Source: Chloroflexota bacterium
Lineage (GTDB): Bacteria > Chloroflexota > Anaerolineae > Aggregatilineales > Phototrophicaceae
Assembly (NCBI GenBank): GCA_026707225.1
Contig: JAPOXG010000047.1
Coordinates: forward strand, 1 to 35,242
Direction: 5' to 3'
Length of the DNA: 35,242 nucleotides
The notes beneath the pieces are model-generated. The model was given only the letters and a program-made list of their open reading frames with translations, had not been told where the DNA came from and ran no database searches. A program made the position numbers and the translations under genes. Shown here piece by piece: positions 16,572-24,857 of this stretch. Position 1 is the first letter of the stretch. Each line of letters begins with the position of its first letter.

Positions 16572-17933
16572 CTATCCTCTTATCGCATCTACCGCAATTG
16601 GCGGTCTCATTCGCGCCGCGTTAAGGGCGGGGTCACAATCGCGCAGCCATTCATCGGTGATGAATTTTCCCAGCAAATAATGTTTGCGATCGGGATAAAA
16701 CAGGATGCGCTCGTCGCCGTCATCAACCAAGCTGGGGTAAACAGCGACCTGCGTGCCACCGGTATAGGGAAGCAACACGCCGTTTGATGTAGCGAAAATC
16801 TTCGGCGGTCCAAAGCGCAGTGGATGCTCCTTTTCACCCGAAATCTCCCGCCCCACGGTTAACCAGACCGGATAACGATTGTGCTTCGAATCCACTGGCG
16901 ATTTACCGCCGTTGGCAGTGCCGTCATTGTTATAGAACAGCAGCAGATATCGCCCGTCGTGCAGGCGATACAATGGACTTGGCGACATCGGATTCAGGAC
17001 AGGATTGCCGCCCGGTTCGTATCGCAATACCCGAGCTTCGTCCCATGAGCGACCATCATCTTCGGAAAGCGCATAGTAGTTGGCGCCCTGCAAGGTTCGA
17101 AACACGCAGATAAGCCGTCCGTCTGATAGCGCTTGCACAGTCGGTTCCTGCGCAACACTGACTCCGGGCCGGTAAGGACTCTCGACTTGTATGCCATGCG
17201 GCGCTTTCGGCCAGGTGCTGACGATCAGCTTGTCCGGGTCGCGCTCACTCAGAATATTCTCAAAGCGCAAGAACCAAATCTCCGACCAATGTTCAAGCAA
17301 ATTCAGATCGAGCTTGACAGCGGGATCGTATGTATGGCTTGCCCAACGAGTAAAGGGGGCCAGCACCTGGTTTTCCGGCGTGATGAAAATGTTCTGATAG
17401 ACGATCCAATTGGGTGGCGCCTCAGGGTCAGGATGGCTGATGGCGCTCGGCGCAATCGGGAAATCATAGGTGGCGCCGCTCCACGTGCAGCCGTCGTCAT
17501 CGGAATAGCGGCAGCGTGCCATTCCTGTCGTGTCCTCGCGCGCATCATCGATCCCGACATTCTTGTTATAGATGTAATAAACGCGGTGGACGCCGTCCCC
17601 TAGCAAATTTGGCGCGACAATCGGGAAGCCCCAACTCGCTAGCCCCGTCCCATCCGCGTCTTCCGGATTTGGACCATCAATAACTTGCGGCTGCGACCAT
17701 GTCCGGCCACGATCTAAGGAACGGGCGCAGACCACTCGCTGGTCCCCGGCATTCTCGAAGGTGGACTGTGTCCAAAAGCCTAGCAAGGCGCCCGGCGGCG
17801 TTTTCACAACGAGAAAGTGCTGATTGCAGGCGCCCGGTCCTTCAAAGTTTTCCGGGATGTATGCCTGCAAGTCCGGCTCTGTACGTTCCCATTCGTTCTC
17901 TAGAAAAAGGCTCTTCACAATTTTCCACTCCAT
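16572..17933 (-). CDS. Sialidase-like Asp-box protein
   Basis: The 453-residue product has three Asp-box repeats: SLDRGRTW (72-79), SDDDGCTW (144-151) and SEDDGRSW (290-297), with VFRTLQGANYY placing a candidate active-site arginine just before the third. It looks like a single six-bladed propeller with no LamG domain, no signal peptide and no membrane segment. It is related in layout to the protein at 13710 but shares little sequence outside the repeats. The start is uncertain: GGAG abuts the ATG at 17933, and GTG at 17918 has better spacing. It ends six bases before the ATPase gene. Glycosidase or lyase activity is inferred from the fold only. Confidence 0.8.
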   Translation of the reverse strand: MEWKIVKSLFLENEWERTEPDLQAYIPENFEGPGACNQHFLVVKTPPGALLGFWTQSTFENAGDQRVVCARSLDRGRTWSQPQVIDGPNPEDADGTGLASWGFPIVAPNLLGDGVHRVYYIYNKNVGIDDAREDTTGMARCRYSDDDGCTWSGATYDFPIAPSAISHPDPEAPPNWIVYQNIFITPENQVLAPFTRWASHTYDPAVKLDLNLLEHWSEIWFLRFENILSERDPDKLIVSTWPKAPHGIQVESPYRPGVSVAQEPTVQALSDGRLICVFRTLQGANYYALSEDDGRSWDEARVLRYEPGGNPVLNPMSPSPLYRLHDGRYLLLFYNNDGTANGGKSPVDSKHNRYPVWLTVGREISGEKEHPLRFGPPKIFATSNGVLLPYTGGTQVAVYPSLVDDGDERILFYPDRKHYLLGKFITDEWLRDCDPALNAARMRPPIAVDAIRG

Positions 17934-18049
17934 CTCCAGGCGATTTCATGTAGCGCATATTCTTGGGTCGCGCAGTTGCCCCTGTATCTTCTAGTTTCTC
18001 GACGGCAAATGCCCGCTGTGTCTATGCGGCGCAAACGACATCATCCAAG

Positions 18050-19039
18050 CTATTCGTAGAGTACACAATTGACGCTGTGGCCGGGCGCGACATGAATGGC
18101 GGCCGGCATCCTAACATCACATTTCCCGGCGATGAATTCGCCGCATCGATTGGCAAATGGGCAAGCGTCAGGCGGATCTAATGGCACCGGCACCGTCCCT
18201 TTGATCGTTGCGAGATGCGCCCCATCTTTCTCGCCAAACTTCGGGATTGAGCGGAGCAAGCCTTTCGTATAAGGGTGTTTGGGATTCTTGAATATCTCTC
18301 GGGACGCGCCATACTCGACAATCTTGCCCAGGTACATCACAGCGACATCGTCAGCCATGCTCGCAATGACACCCAAATCATGGGTGATGAATATAATCGC
18401 CATGCCATTGTCCCGCTGCAGCCGCTTCATCAAACGGAGTATCTGCGACTGAATGGTGACATCCAACGCGGTGGTCGGCTCGTCCGCTATCAGAAGGCGC
18501 GGATTCAGCACGATTGCCATTGCGATCATGCTGCGTTGACGCATCCCACCCGAAAGCTGAAATGAATACTCGTCTATGCGTCTTTCGGGCGCCGGAATCC
18601 CTACCTCGTCCAGCAGGGAGATAACGCGTTTGCGCGCCGCGCGCTTGTCATTCTCGCCGTGAACAAACAGCGCCTCCATAATTTGATTGCCAATCGTGTG
18701 CACCGGGGAGAAAGCGGTCATCGGCTCTTGAAAGATCATGGCGATATCGCGTCCGCGCAGATCGCGCATTTGGTCGCTATCTTCATCCAGCTGCGCGATG
18801 TCAATCGGTCCGGAATCATGATGAAGCAGTATCTGCCCATTGATCCGGCTATTTTTTTTCGGCGTAATGCGCATGATGGATTGCGCCGTGACGCTCTTGC
18901 CACAGCCGGACTCGCCGACGATGCCCAAGGTCCTATTCTTCCTAATCGTGAACGAAACGCCGTTGACTGCTTTCAGCGTGCCCTCCTCCAGCTCGAAATA
19001 GGTGTGCAGGTCTTTCACCTCGAGCACGACATCGGACAT
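18050..19039 (-). CDS. Dipeptide/oligopeptide ABC transporter ATPase, DppD/OppD type
   Basis: The 329-residue product has Walker A GESGCGKS (42-49), signature LSGGMRQRSM, Walker B LLIADEPTTALD and the C-terminal cysteine motif of the family (ACPFANRCGEFIAGKC). It is the first of the two ATPases of the importer. The ATG at 19039 is preferred over an in-frame GTG at 19045 because AAGGA lies nine bases before it; the GTG would leave only three. The gene overlaps or abuts the permease stop at 19042. A 116-base gap with nothing recognisable separates it from the sialidase-like gene downstream. Confidence 0.93.
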   Translation of the reverse strand: MSDVVLEVKDLHTYFELEEGTLKAVNGVSFTIRKNRTLGIVGESGCGKSVTAQSIMRITPKKNSRINGQILLHHDSGPIDIAQLDEDSDQMRDLRGRDIAMIFQEPMTAFSPVHTIGNQIMEALFVHGENDKRAARKRVISLLDEVGIPAPERRIDEYSFQLSGGMRQRSMIAMAIVLNPRLLIADEPTTALDVTIQSQILRLMKRLQRDNGMAIIFITHDLGVIASMADDVAVMYLGKIVEYGASREIFKNPKHPYTKGLLRSIPKFGEKDGAHLATIKGTVPVPLDPPDACPFANRCGEFIAGKCDVRMPAAIHVAPGHSVNCVLYE

Positions 19040-19041
19040 GA

Positions 19042-20190
19042 TCACAATTCCTTGAAGGGGTCTGCCGCGTCGCGCAAGCCGTCGCCTACAAAGTTGAACA
19101 GCAGTACAGTCACAATGACAAAGAGCGCCGGTGTCAGCAGCCAGGGATACAAGGCGATGTTAGAGATGTTTTGCGCGCCTTCGAGCAAGGTGCCCCAACT
19201 GACCGCAGGGGGTCGTATGCCTAAGCCAAGAAAGCTGAGCGCCGTTTCGCCCAGGATCATGCCTGGGATCGCGATCGTGATATTGACGATGAGGAAGCTG
19301 ATATAGCCAGGCAAGAGATGATCATAGATGATGCGAATATCGCTGGCGCCCGCGATTTTTGCCGCCATAATGTAATCTTGTTCGCGCATTTCCAGCAGCT
19401 TGGCGCGGACCGCCCTGGCCAATCCCGTCCAGGTCATCGTCGACAAGATAAGCGTGATCGCAAAATAGGTCCGTGTGACTGGCCAGTCAATCGGTACGAT
19501 AGCCGCCAGAGCGATCCACAGCGGGATCTGTGGTATCGCGCTTAAGATCTCGGTGATCCGCATAATCACGATGTCAACCAGGCCGCCATAGAAGCCTGAG
19601 ATTCCACCGAGCGTCGCGCCAAGAAAGAAGCTCAGCAACACACCCACCAAACCAATGGTCAGACTGATGCGGCTGGCGGCCAAAATGCGGGAAAAAACGT
19701 CGCGGCCCAGGGCATCGGCGCCGAGCAAGAATACCTTGCCCTCGCCAGCGTCAAAGAAGTGCAAATCCAGGTCAATTCGGCCCCAAAAGCGGTAGGGCTC
19801 GCCACGAGTGAAAAACCGGATACGGTGGATGGTGTCAGGGTCTTCGGTGTAAATGCGCTCAAATGTATCGAGGTTGAGCTCGTACTTGAGACCGTAGACA
19901 AAAGGACCGACAAAATTGCCCTCAGCGTCAAAAAAGCGAACAGGCGTCGGTGGTGTATTGACGAATCCCTGATGCTGGGTGACAGCGCGATATGGCGTCC
20001 AGAATTCGAAGGTAAACGCCAGGAAATACATCACGGTCAGGATCGCGACCGAAATTAGCGCGAGCCGATGCCGCCTGAAACGGCGCCAGATCAATTGCTG
20101 CTGGGAGGCGATATAGTAGCGCTCTTCCGCCGCCGAGATAGCGCCGCCCGCCGCGGGTGAAGCGCCGGCTTCATCGATTGATGCCGATAT
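19042..20190 (-). CDS. Dipeptide/oligopeptide ABC transporter permease, DppC/OppC type
   Basis: This permease has about six helices, a long extracytoplasmic insert after helix 1 (TPYRAVTQHQGFVNTP onward), and the OppC motif LLGADALGRDVFSRIL. The coupling loop is MAAKIAGASDIRIIYDHLLP. The usual family N-terminus, EERYYIASQQQLIWRRF, is encoded here but begins upstream of the only canonical in-frame start (TTG at 20094, without a ribosome binding site). No ATG, GTG or TTG precedes it. AAGGGGGTGA just upstream is a near-consensus ribosome binding site for an ATA codon at 20190 or 20193, which overlaps the stop of the preceding permease gene. I therefore extend the gene to 20190, with the start codon in doubt. 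Confidence 0.85.
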   Translation of the reverse strand: MSASIDEAGASPAAGGAISAAEERYYIASQQQLIWRRFRRHRLALISVAILTVMYFLAFTFEFWTPYRAVTQHQGFVNTPPTPVRFFDAEGNFVGPFVYGLKYELNLDTFERIYTEDPDTIHRIRFFTRGEPYRFWGRIDLDLHFFDAGEGKVFLLGADALGRDVFSRILAASRISLTIGLVGVLLSFFLGATLGGISGFYGGLVDIVIMRITEILSAIPQIPLWIALAAIVPIDWPVTRTYFAITLILSTMTWTGLARAVRAKLLEMREQDYIMAAKIAGASDIRIIYDHLLPGYISFLIVNITIAIPGMILGETALSFLGLGIRPPAVSWGTLLEGAQNISNIALYPWLLTPALFVIVTVLLFNFVGDGLRDAADPFKEL

Positions 20191-21188
20191 TATGTCACCC
20201 CCTTTTCCATCCGGATGCGCGGGTCATATGCCGACAAAATGATATCGCCCAGGATCACGCCGATCACTGCCAAAATACTCTGAATCATCAGAATGCTGGT
20301 TGCCAACTCCAAATCTTCCGCCAGCAGCGCGCTGAACAAAAGCGGTCCCAAGGTAGGAAGATTCAGGACGATAGCGACGATGGTCTGCCCCGAAATGAGG
20401 CGCGGCAGAATATAACCGATGGAATTCACGACCGGGTTCAGCGCCAGCCGCACTGGATACTTGAACAGCAGCTGCCGATAGCGAAGGCCCTTCGCTCGCG
20501 CTGTCACCACATATTGCTGACCCAATTCGTCCAACAGCGTCGCCCGCATCGTGCGGATCGTCCCCGCCGTCTGCGCCGTCACGATCACGATTATCGGGAT
20601 CCAGAGGTGATTAAGCAGGTCAAGCGCCTTCGCGGGAGACCAGGGCTGCTCTTCAACGCCCGGCGAAAACAAGCCGCCAATACTCAAGCCGAAAAACTTA
20701 TGAAACAGGAACAGCAGAATAAGCGCCAGAAGAAAGTTCGGGGTCGCCAGCCCGATAAAGCCGACGAAGGTCCAGAAATAATCGCCCAGACTGTATTGAT
20801 GCGTCGCGCTGTAGATGCCGATAGGCACAGCCAGCGCATAGGTCACGACCAGCGAAATGACGGAGAGCAGCACCGTCGCCGCAATTCGCTCATTGATGAG
20901 TTTGTCCACGGGAATGCCCAACATGGAATGCCCCATGTTGCCACGCGCAAACTGGGCCGCCCAATTGAAGTACTGGACATAGACGGGCTTGTCGAGACCG
21001 TATTGCGCGCGCAATGCCGCTTCGTCTTCCTCGGTGATGATGTCGCCTTGCGCTTGACGCGCGTTAACAATGCGGTCGACCGCATCGCCGCGCGGAAGCT
21101 GGACAATCATAAAAATCAAAAAGCTGATGACGATCAGTACGAGAAACGCGTAGATAAGGCGCTGGAGCAGATATTTACTGAAACTCAT
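20190..21188 (-). CDS. Dipeptide/oligopeptide ABC transporter permease, DppB/OppB type
   Basis: The 332-residue product shows the DppB pattern: a first helix LLQRLIYAFLVLIVISFLIF, an extracytoplasmic region with LRAQYGLDKPVYVQYFNW and FARGNMGHS, then helices 2-6. The coupling loop is QQYVVTARAKGLRYRQLLFKY and the C-terminus SAYDPRIR is typical. It forms the membrane channel with the DppC-type protein. The gene follows the binding-protein gene by 90 bases that contain a hairpin. Confidence 0.93.
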   Translation of the reverse strand: MSFSKYLLQRLIYAFLVLIVISFLIFMIVQLPRGDAVDRIVNARQAQGDIITEEDEAALRAQYGLDKPVYVQYFNWAAQFARGNMGHSMLGIPVDKLINERIAATVLLSVISLVVTYALAVPIGIYSATHQYSLGDYFWTFVGFIGLATPNFLLALILLFLFHKFFGLSIGGLFSPGVEEQPWSPAKALDLLNHLWIPIIVIVTAQTAGTIRTMRATLLDELGQQYVVTARAKGLRYRQLLFKYPVRLALNPVVNSIGYILPRLISGQTIVAIVLNLPTLGPLLFSALLAEDLELATSILMIQSILAVIGVILGDIILSAYDPRIRMEKGVT

Positions 21189-21230
21189 TGAAAGCCTTGG
21201 CAGCGGCTCACGCTTGAATCAAGCCAGAAC

Positions 21231-21256
21231 AGGGATGCCTCTTTTGAGACATCCCT
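21231..21256 (-). promoter_or_regulatory. Intercistronic hairpin between binding protein and DppB-type gene
   Basis: AGGGATG (21231-21237) pairs with CATCCCT (21250-21256), and after one mismatch CTC (21239-21241) pairs with GAG (21246-21248) around a TTTT loop. It lies about 23 nt after the binding-protein stop, with no T-run after it on the minus strand. It matches the position of the hairpins in the other two importer operons. Confidence 0.55.
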
Positions 21257-21278
21257 CTTCACGCAAATTGAGCTGGTC

Positions 21279-23192
21279 CTACATGTCGTCGATATACCAC
21301 TGCTCGATGTGGAAGGGCGCGTAGAAGTTGGTATCGGAGCCCCAGAAGAGACCCTCTGTCGGCACGTTGCGCAAGCGGTTCGAGTAGATGACAGGCTGTG
21401 GCGTCAAGCCAACCGAGGGAATGATCGGAAGTTCTTCACCCCAGTAGGCAAAATAGGCGGCGCCGAGTTCGGCCGCTTCGGCTGAATCGCTCGGATACTG
21501 GCTGAATTCGTCCCACAGCGAGTTGAGATCCTTGATTTTCTGCGGCGGTTCAATGCCAGCGGACCCACCAGAAGATATCCATGTGGTCCAGCCGTGAGCC
21601 CAGAAATGGCGCGCTGGGTCATTCACCGCGAAGTGATCGGGCGTGCCGCGTCCAAACAGGGTTGCGCGACCGATATGCCACATCACGGTCATGATTTCAC
21701 CGTTGGTATACAGATCAAAAATCAGATCCGGCGAGGCGCCTTGACAGATCAATTCGACGCCGATGTCAACGTAATCACTTGCCATCAATTCGCACCCAGA
21801 CTGATGGTCGACCAGCCCATGGGCGATAATCGCGACGCGCCGGCCATCAGCAAGCAGTCGGAATCCAGCATCATCGCGTTCGGTCAATCCCAAGCCGTCG
21901 AGCAAAGCGTTGGCTTTATCCGGATGGTATTCGATCTTCTCGCTGAACCAATCGTCATTGAACCAGGGCAGCGTCTTCAGCGGTGTCGCCGGATGCGGCG
22001 CCGCCAGCCCGAAGAAGAGCACATCGTTCATTTCGTCTCGGTCAATGGCCATTGACAGCGCCACACGGAAATCAACGTTCTGGAAGAGCTCGCGGAAGGC
22101 GTCGTCGGGGTAATTCTGGTTGGGGAAAAGCGAGAACTCCGATGGACGAAGCGATTGTGCGATATAGGTGGTGAAGTCGCCGCTTTCCTCTTCGGCGCGG
22201 TAAAGCCTCAGATCAGTCGGGCGCGTGTAGCGTACGCCAAAATCAAGCTCGCCAGCGGACAGTCGCAAGGCATAGATATCGAGATCGCCAGCCAGCGACA
22301 CTTCGATGTAGTCCATGTAAGGCAACTGATTGCCCTCTTCGTCCACCTGATGGAAGAATGGGTTGCGCTCCAAGAGGACGCGGTCGCTCTCGATGATGAT
22401 CGGTATCCAGCTGTCCATATAGGGGCGGTCGAGTGGCTGCGCAGACAGATTGTAGCCTTGCGCGCGCTTGCTGTTGACGAGGTCAACCCAGGTTTCCAGG
22501 CCGGCTTCTTCGGCGAGCGCCTGCGCGTTTTCGTTGTATTTGGCGTGATACTGCTTCAGCCAATGCGAGGGACCGTACAGACTGTTGTCGCTGGAGAAGT
22601 GGGTGCGCCCGAAGCTGTCCATCGCGATCGGATAGGGAATCGCCCACGTGTAGCTGAACGTGTAATCGTCGATGACTTCAAAGGTCGCCACTTCGCCGCC
22701 AGCGCGCCAGAAACCACCAGGGCCATTGGGCGCGATATCAGGGTCATTCAAGATATCTTCCCAATGCCAGCGGAAGTCTTCGGTGTTGAAGTCATCACCA
22801 TCCGACCATTTCAGCCCTTCGCGCAGCTTGATGGTCAGCGTGCGATTCTCGTTCGACCATTCCCAGCTCTCGGCCAGATCCGCCTGATAGACGCTGGCGG
22901 TAAAGTTGTAGCGGAAGAGCCCGGTATGACGGATGCGCAAACCTTCGTCCAGACGTTCGCCGATATCACCGAAACGCAGCGTCCCGCCATAGGCGCCGAT
23001 CGCGTCAACGACCGGAATGACTTTGGGATTGCTTGGCAAGCGTTCGTCCACCGGCGGCAACTCACCAGCCTCCACCCGCTCCGCCAGCATCGGCGCTTCC
23101 CCGTACATCATGTCTTGCCCGATGACGGACGTCAATCCGCCCAGCAAGACAAACAAAACCGTCGTAAATGTGAAAAAGCGTTTCATATTCAT
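21279..23192 (-). CDS. Family 5 (peptide/oligosaccharide) ABC solute-binding protein
   Basis: The 637-residue product begins MNMKRFFTFTTVLFVLLGGL, a Sec signal probably cut after SVIG, before QDMM; no lipobox cysteine is present. The mature part has the SBP family 5 signature region RTLTIKLREGLKWSDGDDFN and later FRVALSMAIDRDEMNDVLF. GGAG sits six bases before the ATG at 23192. Family 5 proteins bind peptides, nickel or oligosaccharides. Because the operon also encodes two sialidase-like proteins, an oligosaccharide ligand is plausible but unproven. It is the first gene of the importer operon; no strong promoter was seen in the 120 bases upstream. Confidence 0.93.
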   Translation of the reverse strand: MNMKRFFTFTTVLFVLLGGLTSVIGQDMMYGEAPMLAERVEAGELPPVDERLPSNPKVIPVVDAIGAYGGTLRFGDIGERLDEGLRIRHTGLFRYNFTASVYQADLAESWEWSNENRTLTIKLREGLKWSDGDDFNTEDFRWHWEDILNDPDIAPNGPGGFWRAGGEVATFEVIDDYTFSYTWAIPYPIAMDSFGRTHFSSDNSLYGPSHWLKQYHAKYNENAQALAEEAGLETWVDLVNSKRAQGYNLSAQPLDRPYMDSWIPIIIESDRVLLERNPFFHQVDEEGNQLPYMDYIEVSLAGDLDIYALRLSAGELDFGVRYTRPTDLRLYRAEEESGDFTTYIAQSLRPSEFSLFPNQNYPDDAFRELFQNVDFRVALSMAIDRDEMNDVLFFGLAAPHPATPLKTLPWFNDDWFSEKIEYHPDKANALLDGLGLTERDDAGFRLLADGRRVAIIAHGLVDHQSGCELMASDYVDIGVELICQGASPDLIFDLYTNGEIMTVMWHIGRATLFGRGTPDHFAVNDPARHFWAHGWTTWISSGGSAGIEPPQKIKDLNSLWDEFSQYPSDSAEAAELGAAYFAYWGEELPIIPSVGLTPQPVIYSNRLRNVPTEGLFWGSDTNFYAPFHIEQWYIDDM

Positions 23193-23312
23193 GTGATTCT
23201 CCTTATAAGTCTCGGTCAAAACCCGCAGCGAATTGTGCCGTCTCAAACCCCCCTTTTGCCATATTTTTAGACGGGTGCAGCACGTAGCACGACGTCCAGC
23301 CGCATCAACTGA

Positions 23313-23639
23313 AACTTAACATTTTTGCAAAGGCTCGTCAATTTCATCCATCGCTGCCATGAGACCCAATAGCGCTGCGTACCCGTCCCCCCTTGGCCCC
23401 CGGTAGCGAATGAGAAGCCTATCGTTCTACCATTCAATGACAGCGAGGCGCTGGAGCGAACCGTCAATGCCCAGGGGGAGAATATCGCCCCCATCAGCCT
23501 GGAGCCTATCCCACGCAATATCGGCTTTATAATGCCGCGGCTGGAATGCGTCCAGACATTGCGCCGCTTATGCGACAAGCGCAGGATCATTCTGATCTTT
23601 GATGAGGCCTTCACGGGCTTCCAGCATGGATTGCGCTAA
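23313..23639 (+). pseudogene. Remnant of a glutamate-1-semialdehyde aminomutase-like gene
   Basis: One plus-strand frame reads FIHRCHETQ, a TAG stop (23370-23372), then KPIVLPFNDSEALERTVNAQ, then a segment with LEPIPRNIGFIMPR and LIFDEAFTGFQHGLR before TAA at 23637-23639. These match the middle of class III aminotransferases of the glutamate-1-semialdehyde 2,1-aminomutase group, where the FDE segment binds PLP. A TGA also precedes the fragment. The catalytic lysine part, the N-terminus and the C-terminus are missing, so this is a decayed piece of about 110 codons. It is on the opposite strand to all its neighbours and lies upstream of the family 5 importer operon. Confidence 0.8.
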
Positions 23640-23651
23640 GGCACCGTCAGA

Positions 23652-24836
23652 CTATGCCTCGACGCAGGGCCTGACCAGAATAAGGCCATCACGATTGAGC
23701 TCGACCCCCCAGCCCGATTTGTCCGGCAGCATGAGGTAGCCGTCGATTGGCAGAGGCTCCTCAACGAAGATGTCGCCAAAAATCGGTACGATTTGGTCGG
23801 CGGCCGGGCTCATCATTAGGAACTCCGCCATTGGGCAATTGGTGAAAGCATATTGCAAGTGGTATGCGTAAATGCCGGAGCCATGCGGGATTACCGGAAT
23901 ATCGTAGGCCGACGCCATGGCGACGATGCGCCGCGCTTCCGTCAATCCACCGACCCAAGTCAAATCCGGCTGCAGAATATCGAAGCACTTGCGCGCGATC
24001 AATTCGCGGTGACCGTAGCGGGTGTATTCATGTTCGCCACCCGTGAACAGGCAAGATGACACAGAAGCCTTCAACTCGGCGCAGCCGTCGTACTCATCCG
24101 GCGGCAGGCACTCCTCCAGCCAATAGACATCGCATGGTTCCAGCGCGCGCGCCAATTCGATCGCGTAGGGAACGGTGAGCGCCATATAACAATCGAACAT
24201 GAGCCGGAAATCCGGCCCGACCTGCGCTCTCGAAGATTCCATCAGAGCCAGGTTTTTCTTCAAACCCTCAACACCGTCGGCGGGTCCGTACATGAGAGGC
24301 AGCTTGGCGCCATGGAAACCCATATCCTGCGCCAGATCGGGGCGTATCGTCGTCGCGTACATGGGCAGCTTGTCTTTGGTTTTGCCGCCCAGCATCGCGT
24401 AAACAGGCTCATCGCGCAGTTTGCCCAGCGCGTCCCAGAGCGCCAGATCAACGGCACTAATCGCCTGAAGCGCCAGTCCCTTGCGCCCATAAGGCAAGGT
24501 CGCGCGCCACATTTGATCCCAAATGCGTTCGACATTATACGGGGACTGACCGAAGAGAAAGCGCTTGAGATGTCGTTCGATGATGAAACAGGCGGGTTCG
24601 CCGCCGGTGCTGATGCCGACGCCTGTCATGCCGTTGTTCAATTCAACTTCGACAATCACACTTCCCAGCGCGTTAATGCCCCAACTGGTTCTCGATGCCT
24701 TGTATTCCTCATAGACAGACATGGGGTTGGCGATAGGCGTATCAACGATCCAGTGCCCTCGCGCTTGATCATGGTAATCCGCCCCGCCCGAATCGACGAT
24801 ATAAGCGCGTACATCAGCTATTCTTGCGCTCTGCAT
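23652..24836 (-). CDS. rhmD: L-rhamnonate dehydratase (enolase superfamily)
   Basis: The 394-residue product follows the L-rhamnonate dehydratase pattern throughout: ADYHDQARGHWIVDTPIANP near the N-terminus, then GRKGLALQAISAVDLALWD, and the metal ligands D215 (FDCYM), E241 (WLEE) and E268 (GGEHE). H318 in IPHGS is the likely catalytic base, and AEFLMMSPAADQIVPIF follows. It converts L-rhamnonate to 2-keto-3-deoxy-L-rhamnonate in the non-phosphorylating L-rhamnose pathway. Close relatives also take L-mannonate or L-lyxonate. It lies 21 bases after the deacylase-type gene at the end of the long minus-strand operon. Keto-deoxy-acid processing genes are not adjacent. Confidence 0.9.
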   Translation of the reverse strand: MQSARIADVRAYIVDSGGADYHDQARGHWIVDTPIANPMSVYEEYKASRTSWGINALGSVIVEVELNNGMTGVGISTGGEPACFIIERHLKRFLFGQSPYNVERIWDQMWRATLPYGRKGLALQAISAVDLALWDALGKLRDEPVYAMLGGKTKDKLPMYATTIRPDLAQDMGFHGAKLPLMYGPADGVEGLKKNLALMESSRAQVGPDFRLMFDCYMALTVPYAIELARALEPCDVYWLEECLPPDEYDGCAELKASVSSCLFTGGEHEYTRYGHRELIARKCFDILQPDLTWVGGLTEARRIVAMASAYDIPVIPHGSGIYAYHLQYAFTNCPMAEFLMMSPAADQIVPIFGDIFVEEPLPIDGYLMLPDKSGWGVELNRDGLILVRPCVEA

Positions 24837-24857
24837 TCGACGCTGCTCCGAAATTGA

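Noticed and set aside
20157..21191. Long plus-strand open frame (344 codons) opposite the DppB-type permease
   Set aside because: The product is rich in Arg, Gln, His and Asp with no family pattern, and the minus strand encodes a clear permease. It is a shadow of GC-rich codon use.
22155..23270. Plus-strand open frame (371 codons) opposite the family 5 binding protein
   Set aside because: The opposite strand encodes an unmistakable binding protein with signal peptide and ribosome binding site; this frame shows no motif.
23267..23614. Minus-strand open frame of 115 codons
   Set aside because: The plus strand of the same stretch carries recognisable aminotransferase segments, while this frame has basic, low-information sequence.
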